Of a DNA stretch of 64,000 nucleotides, positions 32,019 through 40,478 are shown one piece after another (the stretch's first letter is position 1; the number at the start of each line of letters is the position of its first letter). The notes beneath the pieces are model-generated. The model worked only from the letters and a program-made list of their open reading frames with translations. It made no database searches and was not told the origin of the DNA. The stretch is from positions 2,604,001 through 2,668,000 of the forward strand of contig LS483478.1 in NCBI GenBank assembly GCA_900478215.1, read 5' to 3'. The stretch comes from Salmonella enterica subsp. houtenae serovar Houten. Its GTDB lineage: Bacteria; Pseudomonadota; Gammaproteobacteria; Enterobacterales; Enterobacteriaceae. The position numbers were made by a program, and so were the translations under genes.

Positions 32019-34385
32019 TCAGTTAAGACGCCGCCGGGCTTTCAGATAGCTCCCCAGCATCTCCTCCACAAGAGGGCGCAGACCATCCAGAAATGCCTTT
32101 TCCGCGCTCTCCATCGCCCTTGCTCCGATAGTGCGCTCTGCATCGGTATTACCGACCAGCCCGGATGGTTTCAGCTCTGTGTCAGACAGCATCCGGTACG
32201 TTTCCTCATAATCCGATATTTGCTTTTCACGAAGCGCGTTAACGCGTTCCGGCGCTTTGCGTTCCAGCACGCTGTGTAACGGCCCCCACTGCAGTATCCA
32301 CTCCCTGAACTCGCTTTTTTCGGCGGCTTTCACCTGAAGTTCCGCGGCCTGAAGGTCTGTAACCGTCACGCCGGATACGTCAAAGAAACGCATTTCTGCC
32401 GTCACGCTGGTCAGCCCGAGTGATTTCTTCAGCTTATTCTGATAGGCCAGCCAGACCTCAAGTTCATCAACAAGAGCCAGCGTTCTGACCTTTTCCCGGG
32501 CAATCTGTTCCAGTTTTCCCAGACGGAACATCTCACGCCCCGTGGCAACCAGCGCCGCGAGATTGTTATCGTACTCCCCTTTTTCTGCATTATGTACCAG
32601 TTGTACGTTCTTCATCTGATGCAAAAAAAATGTGATCCGGTCCTCGCAGCTTGAGGTTGCCTCTGTTGCCAGGGCAAAGGTGTTTGCTCGCAGCTCCTCA
32701 TCTTCAGCCAGGTGTGCCAGCCAGGACGATATCTGTGCCTTAAACCCCGCGTCCTTTATGAAGTTTTCCGTCTCACTCAGTCTGTCCAGGAAGAGGCTGA
32801 AGGCGGCGGCGTTATCTTCCTGTCCGAACATATGCCATCTGTCTGCAGGAGCCGGTTCCCCCTCCCGGGCAGGCGTCAGCCAGTCAGCGACCGCCAGGTG
32901 CAGTGCCCGGACTTCCCGGGGGGCGGAGGCCCCCGCCATATCGAATCGTATACTGGGGCCTGAATAGCCAGGCGCGTTGGTGATATTCTGCAGCGCCTGC
33001 AGAGTGCGTTCAGACAGAGGATTCCCTTCCAGATTTACGGTTGCCTCTGAAGACAGACCCGTGATACTTTCCGGCAGGCGGGTCAGCCGGTTACCAAAGA
33101 CCGACAGCGACCGTAGTCCTGACGGCAGCACCGGCAGGCGGGTCAGCCGGTTACCAGATACCATCAGCTCCTCCAGTTCTGACGGCAGCGCCGGCAGGCT
33201 GGTCAGCCGGTTACCAGATACAATCAGCTCCTTCAGTCCTGACGGCAACGCCGGCAGGCTGGTCAGCCGGTTATTATAGGCCCACAGCTTACATAATTCT
33301 GACGGCAGCGCCGGCAGGCTGGCCAGTTGGTTATCAGATACCGACATCTCCTGTAGTCCTGGCGGCAACGCCGGCAGGCGGGTCAGCCGGTTATTATAGG
33401 CCCACAGCTTACATAATTCTGACGGCAGCGCCGGTAGGCTGGCCAGTTGGTTATCAGATACCGACAGATCCTGTAGTCCTGGCGGCAACGTCGGCAGGCT
33501 GGTCAGTTGATTACCAAAGACCCACAGCTTACATAGTCCTGACGGCAGCGCCGGCAGGTGGGTCAGCGGGTTACCAAAGACCTCCAGCTCCCGTAGTCCT
33601 GGCGGCAGCACCGGCAGGCTGGTCAGTGGGTTATTAGAGACAATCAGCTCCTGTAGTCCTGGCGGCAGCGCTGGCAGGCTGGTTAGATTATTATCAGGAA
33701 TAACCAGTGTGGTAATATGCGCGGGTAAACAGTCTGGCAAGGTGGTAAGACCTGATTCTCCCACGTTAAGCACTGCATTGCCATTATTCAGGCAGGCACG
33801 CATTTTCTGTACCGCTGCTGCACGGCCGCGTGACTCGCCTGCGGGTGCAGCCCTTCTCCACGCTGACCAGACAGCATCATACTCTGCTGGCGTCTGTGGA
33901 GCCGTTGTGGCAGGGAGGAAGGATGTCCTGAGCGTCCCGGAGGCCCCTTCCGCGTGTCCTGTGCATTCCTCTCCCTGTGCTGTGTCCAGGGTGAGGCGAT
34001 GTGTTTCATTGTACCCCTGGCAATTCACGGTATAGTTCCCGGCATCATCAAGGGTGACTGACAATATCTCCTGGTTGCCTGCATCCAGGATACAGAAGTT
34101 GCTTTCCCCGTGGCGGCCAGAGTGAATGTTTTCCTCGCATCCGGCATACGCGAGCATCCTGAGTCGTTCAAATCTCATGACCACATCCTCCCGCGTCGTT
34201 CCGGCCGGCGGATGACAAATCGTCCAGATGCACTCCAGCGCTTCAGTCTGGTGCGTTGAGCAAAAAAATTCCTTCATTTTTTCCCAGGAACTCATTTCTG
34301 GCTGGGTATTAAACAGGGCGATAAGGTAAATGCGGTGATTACTGATTGTGGCGGGAAGACATCCGCTTCCAACATGAAAGGGCAT
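32019..34385 (-). CDS. sspH2: E3 ubiquitin ligase effector SspH2
   Basis: 788 residues, the exact length of S. Typhimurium SspH2. It has N-terminal Cys9 (palmitoylation site), WEKMKEFF translocation motif, a linker with SFLPATTAPQTPAEYDAVWS, twelve or so leucine-rich repeats (about 225-470) and an NEL domain with catalytic Cys near residue 580 (ATSSCEDR). SspH2 is delivered by both T3SSs, sits at the host plasma membrane, and ubiquitinates targets such as NOD1 complexes. In S. Typhimurium it lies by tRNA proL; here it lies near icdA with a proL fragment 400 bases downstream. Confidence 0.96.
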   Translation of the reverse strand: MPFHVGSGCLPATISNHRIYLIALFNTQPEMSSWEKMKEFFCSTHQTEALECIWTICHPPAGTTREDVVMRFERLRMLAYAGCEENIHSGRHGESNFCILDAGNQEILSVTLDDAGNYTVNCQGYNETHRLTLDTAQGEECTGHAEGASGTLRTSFLPATTAPQTPAEYDAVWSAWRRAAPAGESRGRAAAVQKMRACLNNGNAVLNVGESGLTTLPDCLPAHITTLVIPDNNLTSLPALPPGLQELIVSNNPLTSLPVLPPGLRELEVFGNPLTHLPALPSGLCKLWVFGNQLTSLPTLPPGLQDLSVSDNQLASLPALPSELCKLWAYNNRLTRLPALPPGLQEMSVSDNQLASLPALPSELCKLWAYNNRLTSLPALPSGLKELIVSGNRLTSLPALPSELEELMVSGNRLTRLPVLPSGLRSLSVFGNRLTRLPESITGLSSEATVNLEGNPLSERTLQALQNITNAPGYSGPSIRFDMAGASAPREVRALHLAVADWLTPAREGEPAPADRWHMFGQEDNAAAFSLFLDRLSETENFIKDAGFKAQISSWLAHLAEDEELRANTFALATEATSSCEDRITFFLHQMKNVQLVHNAEKGEYDNNLAALVATGREMFRLGKLEQIAREKVRTLALVDELEVWLAYQNKLKKSLGLTSVTAEMRFFDVSGVTVTDLQAAELQVKAAEKSEFREWILQWGPLHSVLERKAPERVNALREKQISDYEETYRMLSDTELKPSGLVGNTDAERTIGARAMESAEKAFLDGLRPLVEEMLGSYLKARRRLN

Positions 34386-34703
34386 AATAAAAAACCTTTA
34401 TCAATTTACACATAATGTCTGTCCGGCAGATATCATCTTTCCCTGGCCTTAATCTCACAATAGGGTTATCGGCGGATTCATGGTTGTCCCGCCATGGCGG
34501 ACCTCAGCCCTCAGTTCGTCAGCATCCTATCTTGAGCATGATGTTGTCGATAAAGGAGACAGTAAGACAATGGAAGGCATAAGCTCACCTGCAAACCTCG
34601 ATGTGTACCGAGTGGAAGTTCTGAATCTAAGCATCAGTGCAAGGCCGGGAACCTATATGCTTTCGGAGAATATTGAAGTTCCCTAGCTTGCCAGAGTTAT
34701 AAG

Positions 34704-34728
34704 AAACCCGCCTTTGGGCGGGTTTTTT
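34704..34728 (+). terminator. Intrinsic terminator upstream of sspH2
   Basis: AAACCCGCC-TTT-GGGCGGGTTTTTT. It would end a plus-strand transcript crossing 34480-34700; a 38-codon frame there (ATG 34570) is not recognisable. Apart from this I see no gene in 34386-34779. Confidence 0.85.
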
Positions 34729-34779
34729 CGTTCCTATAAGCTGTATGTTTCAGGTCACGCTGACCGACGGAACATAGAG

Positions 34780-35215
34780 TTATACTTTTTGTGCACCTTT
34801 TCCAGTTATTCCCGGAACAATGCCCACAATCTTACCTACACGAACAGGTAGGGGGAGTAGGACTTCTAGCCGAGGGGGTCTGGGTGGGGAACTTACATAG
34901 CAACCTTGATAAATTTTTGTTAACCAATAGTTTTTCAAATATTCGGCTTTCCTCTCAATATTCTTGGGTTCTGCATCAATAAAATTTACATCACCAATAA
35001 AATATGAATTGGCAAACACCTCAAAAATACGGACATCCGTTTCAGGGACTGGCTCAATAGTTCTGGCGAATTGAACTGCATCTGCAACATTCAGTGCACC
35101 AAACAGGCATTTGTATCGGCTTGGACATTCTTCAGCAAAAAGTTTGCTCTTTTCCCGAATGATCTCAAGCAGAGCCTCTCTTAATGCATTGGCTGGATGT
35201 TCGTGTAAGGGAGTT
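34780..35215 (-). pseudogene. 5'-truncated gene of unknown function
   Basis: The minus-strand frame reads a plausible globular protein from about 35215 (ALREALLEIIREKSKLFAEE, RYKCLFGALNVADAVQFART, RIFEVFANSYFIGDVNFID) to the stop at 34780. Further upstream the frame only runs antisense to the methyltransferase fragment. The true N-terminus is therefore missing, cut by the junction near 35200. The family is not recognised with confidence. Confidence 0.5.
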
Positions 35216-35990
35216 CCAAAAGTTTGCCGTTCTGGAAGTACTGACAGGGCTGAAAGCTGAGCGGCACACCCCGATTCACCGCAACCGCTGGGATGAGCCG
35301 ACACAGCCTCTGACTACCAATCCGTACAACCGCCGATTTGACTGGCGCGACGAAGACAAAGCGATCCGGGGCCAGGCGGCGAAAATACTGGAAACCATCG
35401 GTGGTGTGCTGATCAAAGCGGGCCCAAATAAAAATATCAACATCTGGGAGTTCGACTATGACCCCGCCCGGGTGCTGGGCGAGATTATCGCATCCGGGTG
35501 TATTCCTGATCATCAGTCGCACCAGTTTTACCCTACCCCTGAATCGCTGGCTGAGTGGGCCGTTTCCGAAGCCGATATTCAGCATGGCGATTCGTGCCTG
35601 GAGCCGAGTGCCGGCACCGGAAACCTTGCCGTGATGATGCCGGCAGACCAGACCCAATGCGTGGAAATCTCTGCACTGCACTGCCGGGTACTGGAGGCAA
35701 AAGGTCTATCCGTCGAGCAGGCTGATTTCATCCAGTGGGCCGAATCCACCAACCGCCGTTTTGACAAAGTGGTAATGAATCCACCGTTCAGCGAAGGACG
35801 AGCCAAAGCACATGTTGAAGCTGCTGCAAGCCTAGTAAACCCCGACGGTCGCCTCGTGGCTATCCTGCCAGGCAGCATGCGGAAAAAAGATATTTTGCCC
35901 GGCTGGTCATGTAGCTGGTCCGGGTTAGTTGATAACGAGTTTGATGGTACCGGCGTTTCAGTCGTCATGCTGAAAGCCGATCGTAAGTGA
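35184..35990 (+). pseudogene. Prophage N6-adenine DNA methyltransferase, N-terminally truncated
   Basis: About 260 codons with motif I (EPSAGTGNLAV) and catalytic motif IV NPPF (VMNPPFSEG), the order of a class I N6-adenine methyltransferase. The preceding region (RRFDWRDEDKAIRGQAAKIL) is typical of large phage methylase-like proteins that are longer at the N-terminus. Coding similarity appears to start near 35215, where the opposite-strand truncated gene ends, so a deletion fused the two. It lies just before xis and int. Activity is doubtful. Confidence 0.6.
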
Positions 35991-36050
35991 TTTTTGAGAA
36001 TCAGTTTTGAAACCCGGTCAGAGTTAAATTGCTGACCGGCTGTATGAGGT

Positions 36051-36293
36051 ATGAGTATGGCCAGAATGGTGAGTTTAGAAGAGTGGGCGGAAGAAGAGTT
36101 CGGAGAGCTGGCGCCCAGCCTTCGCACATTAAAAAAATATGCCAAAGGCAACATGATGGCACCACCGGCCAGAAAAGTAGGCAGAGAGTGGATGATTGAT
36201 TTTGAAGCTCGCTTTATCGGCGTTTTAGCCGAGCCCAGAATCTCACCGAACGCAAACCCGAAATTGAGAAGGATTATTGAAGATGGCTGCTAG
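36051..36293 (+). CDS. xis: Excisionase (Xis), e14/phage 21 type
   Basis: 80 residues: MVSLEEWAEEEFGELAPSL and KKYAKGNMMAPPARKVGREW form the winged-helix excisionase pattern seen in phages that insert in icd. It precedes and overlaps int by 11 bases. It would direct the integrase toward excision. Confidence 0.8.
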   Translation: MSMARMVSLEEWAEEEFGELAPSLRTLKKYAKGNMMAPPARKVGREWMIDFEARFIGVLAEPRISPNANPKLRRIIEDGC

Positions 36294-37416
36294 ACCGCGA
36301 ACCCATAAAATCACCATCCCAAATCTTTATTCAAAGCTGGATAAGCGTACCGGACGTGTGTACTGGCAGTACAAACACCCCATAACGGGCAAGTTCCACA
36401 GCCTCGGTACTGATGCCGAGGAGGCTAAACAGGTCGCTAGCGAAGCCAACAGCATTATCGCCGAACAGCGAACCCGGCAAATCCTCAGCGTTAACGAAAA
36501 AATCGCCCGTCTGCGGGAATCCAGAGAATTTATCACCGTCACAACCTGGCTGGATCGCTATTTGGCGATCCAGCAGGAACACCTTGAAACAGGAGATATA
36601 AAATTGAACTCAGTGAAGCAGAAGAATAAGCCCGTTGAGCTGCTACGCCAGCACGCCGGTATGATGTACCTGAAGGACGTTTCTACCCTCGAAGTCGCCG
36701 AAGTAGTGGATGCAGTAAAAGCCCTGGGCCACAACCGCATGGCTCAGGTTGTCCGGACTACGCTGATCGACGTTTTCAAAGAAGCCCAGCACGCCGGACA
36801 CGTTCCCCCCGGTTACAACCCGGCACAAGCCACCCGCCAGCCACGCAACCGAGTGATCCGCGAACGCCTTTCGCTCGATGAGTGGAAAGAAATCTACACT
36901 GCGGCTGAACAGCACCCGCCCTACTTGCAGTGTGCAATGCTGCTGGCCGTCGTGACCGGGCAACGAATCGGGGATATTTCCCGGATGAAGTTCTCCGACA
37001 TTTGGGATGATATGCTCCACGTCGAGCATGAAAAGACTGGCGCAAAAGTGGCGTTGCCGCTGTCACTACGTTGTGAAGCACTGAATATCTCCCTGCGTGA
37101 AGTTGTGGCTAAATGTCGTGATGCCGTTGTCAGTAAATACCTGGTGCATTTCCGGCATAGCACATCACAGGCAACTCGGGGCGATCGGGTGTCGGCTAAC
37201 TCCATCACCACAACATTCAAAAAAGCCAGAAACCGTACCGGTCTTTCATGGCCAGACCGGAAGGCACCCACATTTCACGAACAGCGTTCGCTGTCCGAGA
37301 GATTGTATGAGGCTCAGGGTATCGATACGCAAAAATTACTCGGTCACAAGTCGCCTCAACAGACGGCAAAATACCATGATGACCGTGGCAAAGACTGGAC
37401 GGTTGTAGCCGTCTGA
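36283..37416 (+). CDS. int: Tyrosine recombinase (prophage integrase) at icdA
   Basis: 377 residues from the ATG at 36283. An AP2-like arm-binding N-terminus (KRTGRVYWQYKHPITGKF) is followed by a core-binding region (WLDRYLAIQQEHLETGDI) and a catalytic domain. Active-site residues are Arg in TGQRIGD, Lys in HEKTGAK, His-x-x-Arg in FHEQRSL, His in LLGHKSP and the nucleophile Tyr in TAKYHDDRG. The gene ends 122 bases from the 3' end of icdA, in the order expected for an integrase using icdA as attB. All catalytic residues are present, so it may still be active. Confidence 0.92.
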   Translation: MAARPRTHKITIPNLYSKLDKRTGRVYWQYKHPITGKFHSLGTDAEEAKQVASEANSIIAEQRTRQILSVNEKIARLRESREFITVTTWLDRYLAIQQEHLETGDIKLNSVKQKNKPVELLRQHAGMMYLKDVSTLEVAEVVDAVKALGHNRMAQVVRTTLIDVFKEAQHAGHVPPGYNPAQATRQPRNRVIRERLSLDEWKEIYTAAEQHPPYLQCAMLLAVVTGQRIGDISRMKFSDIWDDMLHVEHEKTGAKVALPLSLRCEALNISLREVVAKCRDAVVSKYLVHFRHSTSQATRGDRVSANSITTTFKKARNRTGLSWPDRKAPTFHEQRSLSERLYEAQGIDTQKLLGHKSPQQTAKYHDDRGKDWTVVAV

Positions 37417-37435
37417 ACAGTATTTTTTATAACCA

Positions 37436-37470
37436 GTTTTGGGGAAGAGTTTTGGGGAAGTTTTGGGGAA
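37436..37470 (+). repeat. Integrase arm-type direct repeats
   Basis: GTTTTGGGGAA occurs three times (37436-37446, 37449-37459, 37460-37470) between int and the icdA attachment core, as expected for arm-binding sites. A similar pair, (G/A)TTTTGGAGAA, lies downstream of sifA at 52279-52300. Confidence 0.65.
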
Positions 37471-37483
37471 AGGATGAGAGAAC

Positions 37484-37523
37484 AAAAAAGCCAACATAAA
37501 ATTCACATCTATGTTGGCTTTTT
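37484..37523 (-). terminator. Bidirectional terminator between int and icdA
   Basis: AAAAAAGCCAACATA/TATGTTGGCTTTTT, a long perfect stem with A and T runs on both sides, serving the converging int and icdA transcripts. Confidence 0.9.
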
Positions 37524-37538
37524 GTTGCGCGGGAGGTA

Positions 37539-38789
37539 TTACATATTCGCGATAATCGCGTTGCCAAACTCACTACATTTCAGCAGCTTAGCGCCTTCCA
37601 TCAGACGTTCAAAGTCATAGGTCACGGTCTTCGCGGCAATCGCGCCTTCCATACCTTTAACAATCAGGTCTGCGGCTTCGAACCACTGCATGTGACGCAG
37701 CATCATCTCCGCAGACAGAATAATGGAGCCAGGGTTGACTTTATCCTGGCCCGCGTATTTCGGCGCTGTCCCGTGAGTCGCTTCAAACAGCGCGCATTCG
37801 TCGCCGATATTCGCACCCGGTGCAATACCGATACCGCCAACCTGAGCCGCCAGGGCATCGGAAATATAGTCCCCGTTCAGGTTCATACAAGCGATAACAT
37901 CGTATTCTGCTGGACGCAACAGAATTTGTTGCAGGAACGCATCAGCGATAACGTCTTTAACCACAATCTCTTTACCCGTGTTCGGGTTCTTAATTTTCAG
38001 CCACGGACCACCGTCAATAAGCTCACCGCCGAACTCGTCGCGCGCCAACTGGTAGCCCCAGTCTTTAAACGCCCCTTCGGTGAACTTCATGATATTGCCT
38101 TTATGCACCAGCGTGACGGAATCGCGATCGTTGGTAATAGCGTATTCAAGCGCCGCGCGAACCAGACGCCTGGTGCCTTCTTCAGAACACGGTTTGATAC
38201 CGATACCGCAGTGCTCCGGAAAGCGAATCTTCTTCACACCCATCTCTTCGCGCAGGAACTTGATCACCTTCTCAGCGTCTGCAGAGTCAGCTTTCCATTC
38301 AATTCCGGCGTAAATATCTTCAGAGTTTTCACGGAAAATGACCATATCGGTCAGTTCCGGATGTTTCACCGGACTCGGCGTGCCCTGATAGTAACGAACG
38401 GGACGCAGACAAACGTACAGGTCAAGCTCCTGACGCAGGGCAACGTTGAGAGAGCGAATACCGCCGCCAACCGGCGTGGTTAACGGGCCTTTAATCGCTA
38501 CGCGATAATCACGAATTAAATCAAGAGTTTCAGCAGGAAGCCAGACATCCTGGCCGTAAACCTGTGTGGATTTTTCTCCGGTGTAAATTTCCATCCAGGA
38601 AATTTTACGCTCGCCTTTATAGGCTTTCTCGACGGCGGCATCGACCACTTTAAGCATGGCTGGAGTGACATCAACACCGATACCATCGCCTTCAATAAAC
38701 GGGATAATCGGATTCTCAGGAACGTTGAGTTTGCCGTTTTGCAGGGTGATCTTTTTACCTTCCGCCGGAACAACTACTTTGCTTTCCAT
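37539..38789 (-). CDS. icdA: Isocitrate dehydrogenase (NADP+)
   Basis: 416 residues, standard for enterobacterial Icd. It oxidatively decarboxylates isocitrate to 2-oxoglutarate in the TCA cycle. Visible are the phosphorylation/substrate loop GIRSLNVALRQ (Ser113, target of AceK), the ISDALAAQVGG metal-site region and the NADP-binding GTAPKYAG. AGGAGAGG lies upstream of the ATG. Its 3' end is the integration site for the neighbouring prophage DNA and is intact here, so the present last codons may have been supplied by the integrated element. Confidence 0.98.
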   Translation of the reverse strand: MESKVVVPAEGKKITLQNGKLNVPENPIIPFIEGDGIGVDVTPAMLKVVDAAVEKAYKGERKISWMEIYTGEKSTQVYGQDVWLPAETLDLIRDYRVAIKGPLTTPVGGGIRSLNVALRQELDLYVCLRPVRYYQGTPSPVKHPELTDMVIFRENSEDIYAGIEWKADSADAEKVIKFLREEMGVKKIRFPEHCGIGIKPCSEEGTRRLVRAALEYAITNDRDSVTLVHKGNIMKFTEGAFKDWGYQLARDEFGGELIDGGPWLKIKNPNTGKEIVVKDVIADAFLQQILLRPAEYDVIACMNLNGDYISDALAAQVGGIGIAPGANIGDECALFEATHGTAPKYAGQDKVNPGSIILSAEMMLRHMQWFEAADLIVKGMEGAIAAKTVTYDFERLMEGAKLLKCSEFGNAIIANM

Positions 38790-38960
38790 TCACCTCTCCT
38801 TCGAGCGCTTCTGGTTTGCTCGTCTGTCATCGCGCTGCATGTGCAATGGCGTCCTGCTGCACGACTGCGTTAGAGCAATTTTTTGTTAATGTTTTGTAAT
38901 GAGCATGTCAATACTACCCTATTGTTTGCCGCCATGAAAGACACTCATTATTGCGCTATA

Positions 38961-39626
38961 ATGCGGCAATTAATAAGTTCTGAAAATACCATGCAAAAAA
39001 CTTCTTTTAGAAATCACTACGTTAAGCGATTCAGCTCACGACAAGCATCTACATCACGAAAAGAAAACCCGCCAAAGCGCGTGGTTTTGTTCAATAAACC
39101 TTACGATGTGTTGCCGCAGTTTACGGATGAAGCAGGTCGACGCACGTTAAAAGATTTTATCCCTGTGCAAGGCGTTTATGCCGCAGGCCGCCTGGACCGC
39201 GACAGCGAAGGGCTTTTAGTGCTGACTAATGACGGCGCGCTGCAGGCGCGCCTTACGCAACCGGGCAAACGCACCGGCAAGATTTACTATGTTCAGGTAG
39301 AAGGTATCCCGGATAACGAAGCGCTGCAGGCGCTTCGTACTGGCGTCACGCTTAACGACGGTCCTACCCTGCCCGCCGGTATCGAGATTGTCGCGGAGCC
39401 AGACTGGCTGTGGCCGCGCACCCCGCCGATTCGCGAACGTAAAAATATTCCCACCGCCTGGTTAAAAGTTACCTTATATGAAGGTCGCAACCGCCAGGTA
39501 AGACGCATGACAGCGCATGTCGGTCATCCCACTCTGCGATTAATTCGTTACAGCATAGGCGACTACACGCTCAACGGTCTCGATAATGGACAGTGGCGCG
39601 AGCTCGCACAGGAGAAAGATAGATGA
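38961..39626 (+). CDS. rluE: 23S rRNA pseudouridine(2457) synthase RluE
   Basis: Pseudouridine synthase of the RsuA/RluE family: catalytic motif GRLDRDSEGLLVLTND with the nucleophilic Asp, and LYEGRNRQVRRMTAHVGHP near the C-terminus. The frame is open from 38883, but homology starts at MRQLISSENT (ATG 38961) or MQKTSF (ATG 38991). A TATAAT at 38957-38962 overlaps the first ATG, so if that is the promoter the 38991 start is used. It modifies U2457 of 23S rRNA. The next gene overlaps its stop by four bases. Confidence 0.95.
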   Translation: MRQLISSENTMQKTSFRNHYVKRFSSRQASTSRKENPPKRVVLFNKPYDVLPQFTDEAGRRTLKDFIPVQGVYAAGRLDRDSEGLLVLTNDGALQARLTQPGKRTGKIYYVQVEGIPDNEALQALRTGVTLNDGPTLPAGIEIVAEPDWLWPRTPPIRERKNIPTAWLKVTLYEGRNRQVRRMTAHVGHPTLRLIRYSIGDYTLNGLDNGQWRELAQEKDR

Positions 39627-39952
39627 GTCGGCTTCTCATTGCTTTTGCTTTATTAACGCCTTTATCCGTCAATGCGGCCAGCTTCGACTGCCAGAAAGCG
39701 CAGGCCGCGGATGAAAAGACTATCTGCGCACACCTGGCGCTGAATGATAAAGACGTGGAAATGCACGCCAAGTATCAGTTTCTGAAAGGGTTGTTCGCGA
39801 TGGGCCGTCGCGGCGCGCTGCAGGACGCCCAGCAGAGCTGGCTGAAACAGCGTCAGCAGTGCAAGGCCGACGTCACCTGCCTGACAAAAGCTTATAACGA
39901 GCGACTGAAACAGCTTGACGCGCTCTATGACCACATTGATAAACCGCTTTAA
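39623..39952 (+). CDS. Periplasmic LprI-like protein (DUF1311)
   Basis: 109 residues with a signal peptide (MSRLLIAFALLTPLSVNA-A). The DUF1311/LprI pattern follows: SFDCQKAQAADEKTICAHLAL, then LQDAQQSWLKQRQQCKADV and CLTKAYNERLKQL, with four cysteines forming two likely disulphides. Some family members inhibit lysozyme, but that activity is not established here. It overlaps rluE by four bases (ATGA) and is followed closely by nudJ, indicating one operon. Confidence 0.85.
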   Translation: MSRLLIAFALLTPLSVNAASFDCQKAQAADEKTICAHLALNDKDVEMHAKYQFLKGLFAMGRRGALQDAQQSWLKQRQQCKADVTCLTKAYNERLKQLDALYDHIDKPL

Positions 39953-39963
39953 TAAGGATGCCT

Positions 39964-40425
39964 ATGTTCAAGCCGCATGTGACCGTCGCCTGCATCGTAC
40001 ATGCCGAAGATAAATTTCTGGTGGTCGAAGAGACTATCAACGGTAAATCGTTATGGAATCAACCTGCCGGACATCTGGAGGCAGATGAAACGCTGGCGCA
40101 GGCTGCCACGCGTGAATTGTGGGAAGAGACTGGCATTACGGCGCAACCACAGTATTTTATCCGTATGCATCAGTGGATTGCGCCGGATAAGACCCCGTTC
40201 CTGCGCTTTTTATTTGCTATCAAGCTTGATCATATTTGCGCGACCGAACCCCATGACAATGATATTGATTGCTGCCGTTGGGTGAGCGCTGACGAGATCC
40301 TGAACGCGCCGAATTTACGCTCTCCGCTGGTGGCTGAAAGCATTCGCAGTTATCAAACGGGACAACGTTACCCCTTATCCATGGTAGGCGAATTTAACTG
40401 GCCGTTTACAGAGGGTGTCAAGTAA
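39964..40425 (+). CDS. nudJ: Nudix phosphatase NudJ
   Basis: 153 residues, the E. coli NudJ length when started at the ATG at 39964 (five bases after AAGGA; another ATG lies at 39958). The Nudix box spans about residues 34-56, from GHLEADETL to RELWEETGI. NudJ hydrolyses HMP-PP and nucleoside di- and triphosphates. It lies between the LprI-like gene and mnmA in a tightly packed cluster. Confidence 0.96.
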   Translation: MFKPHVTVACIVHAEDKFLVVEETINGKSLWNQPAGHLEADETLAQAATRELWEETGITAQPQYFIRMHQWIAPDKTPFLRFLFAIKLDHICATEPHDNDIDCCRWVSADEILNAPNLRSPLVAESIRSYQTGQRYPLSMVGEFNWPFTEGVK

Positions 40426-40478
40426 AGGGCTGCGTGGTAGAATACGCCGCCTTGAAGTTCAATGTCGCGAGTATTCCA

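Noticed and set aside
34480..34686. 68-codon plus-strand frame upstream of sspH2
   Set aside because: No recognisable product and no good ribosome binding site; only its terminator is convincing, so it is probably a prophage remnant.
37692..38483. 263-codon plus-strand frame opposite icdA
   Set aside because: Antisense shadow of icdA, a common effect of its codon usage.
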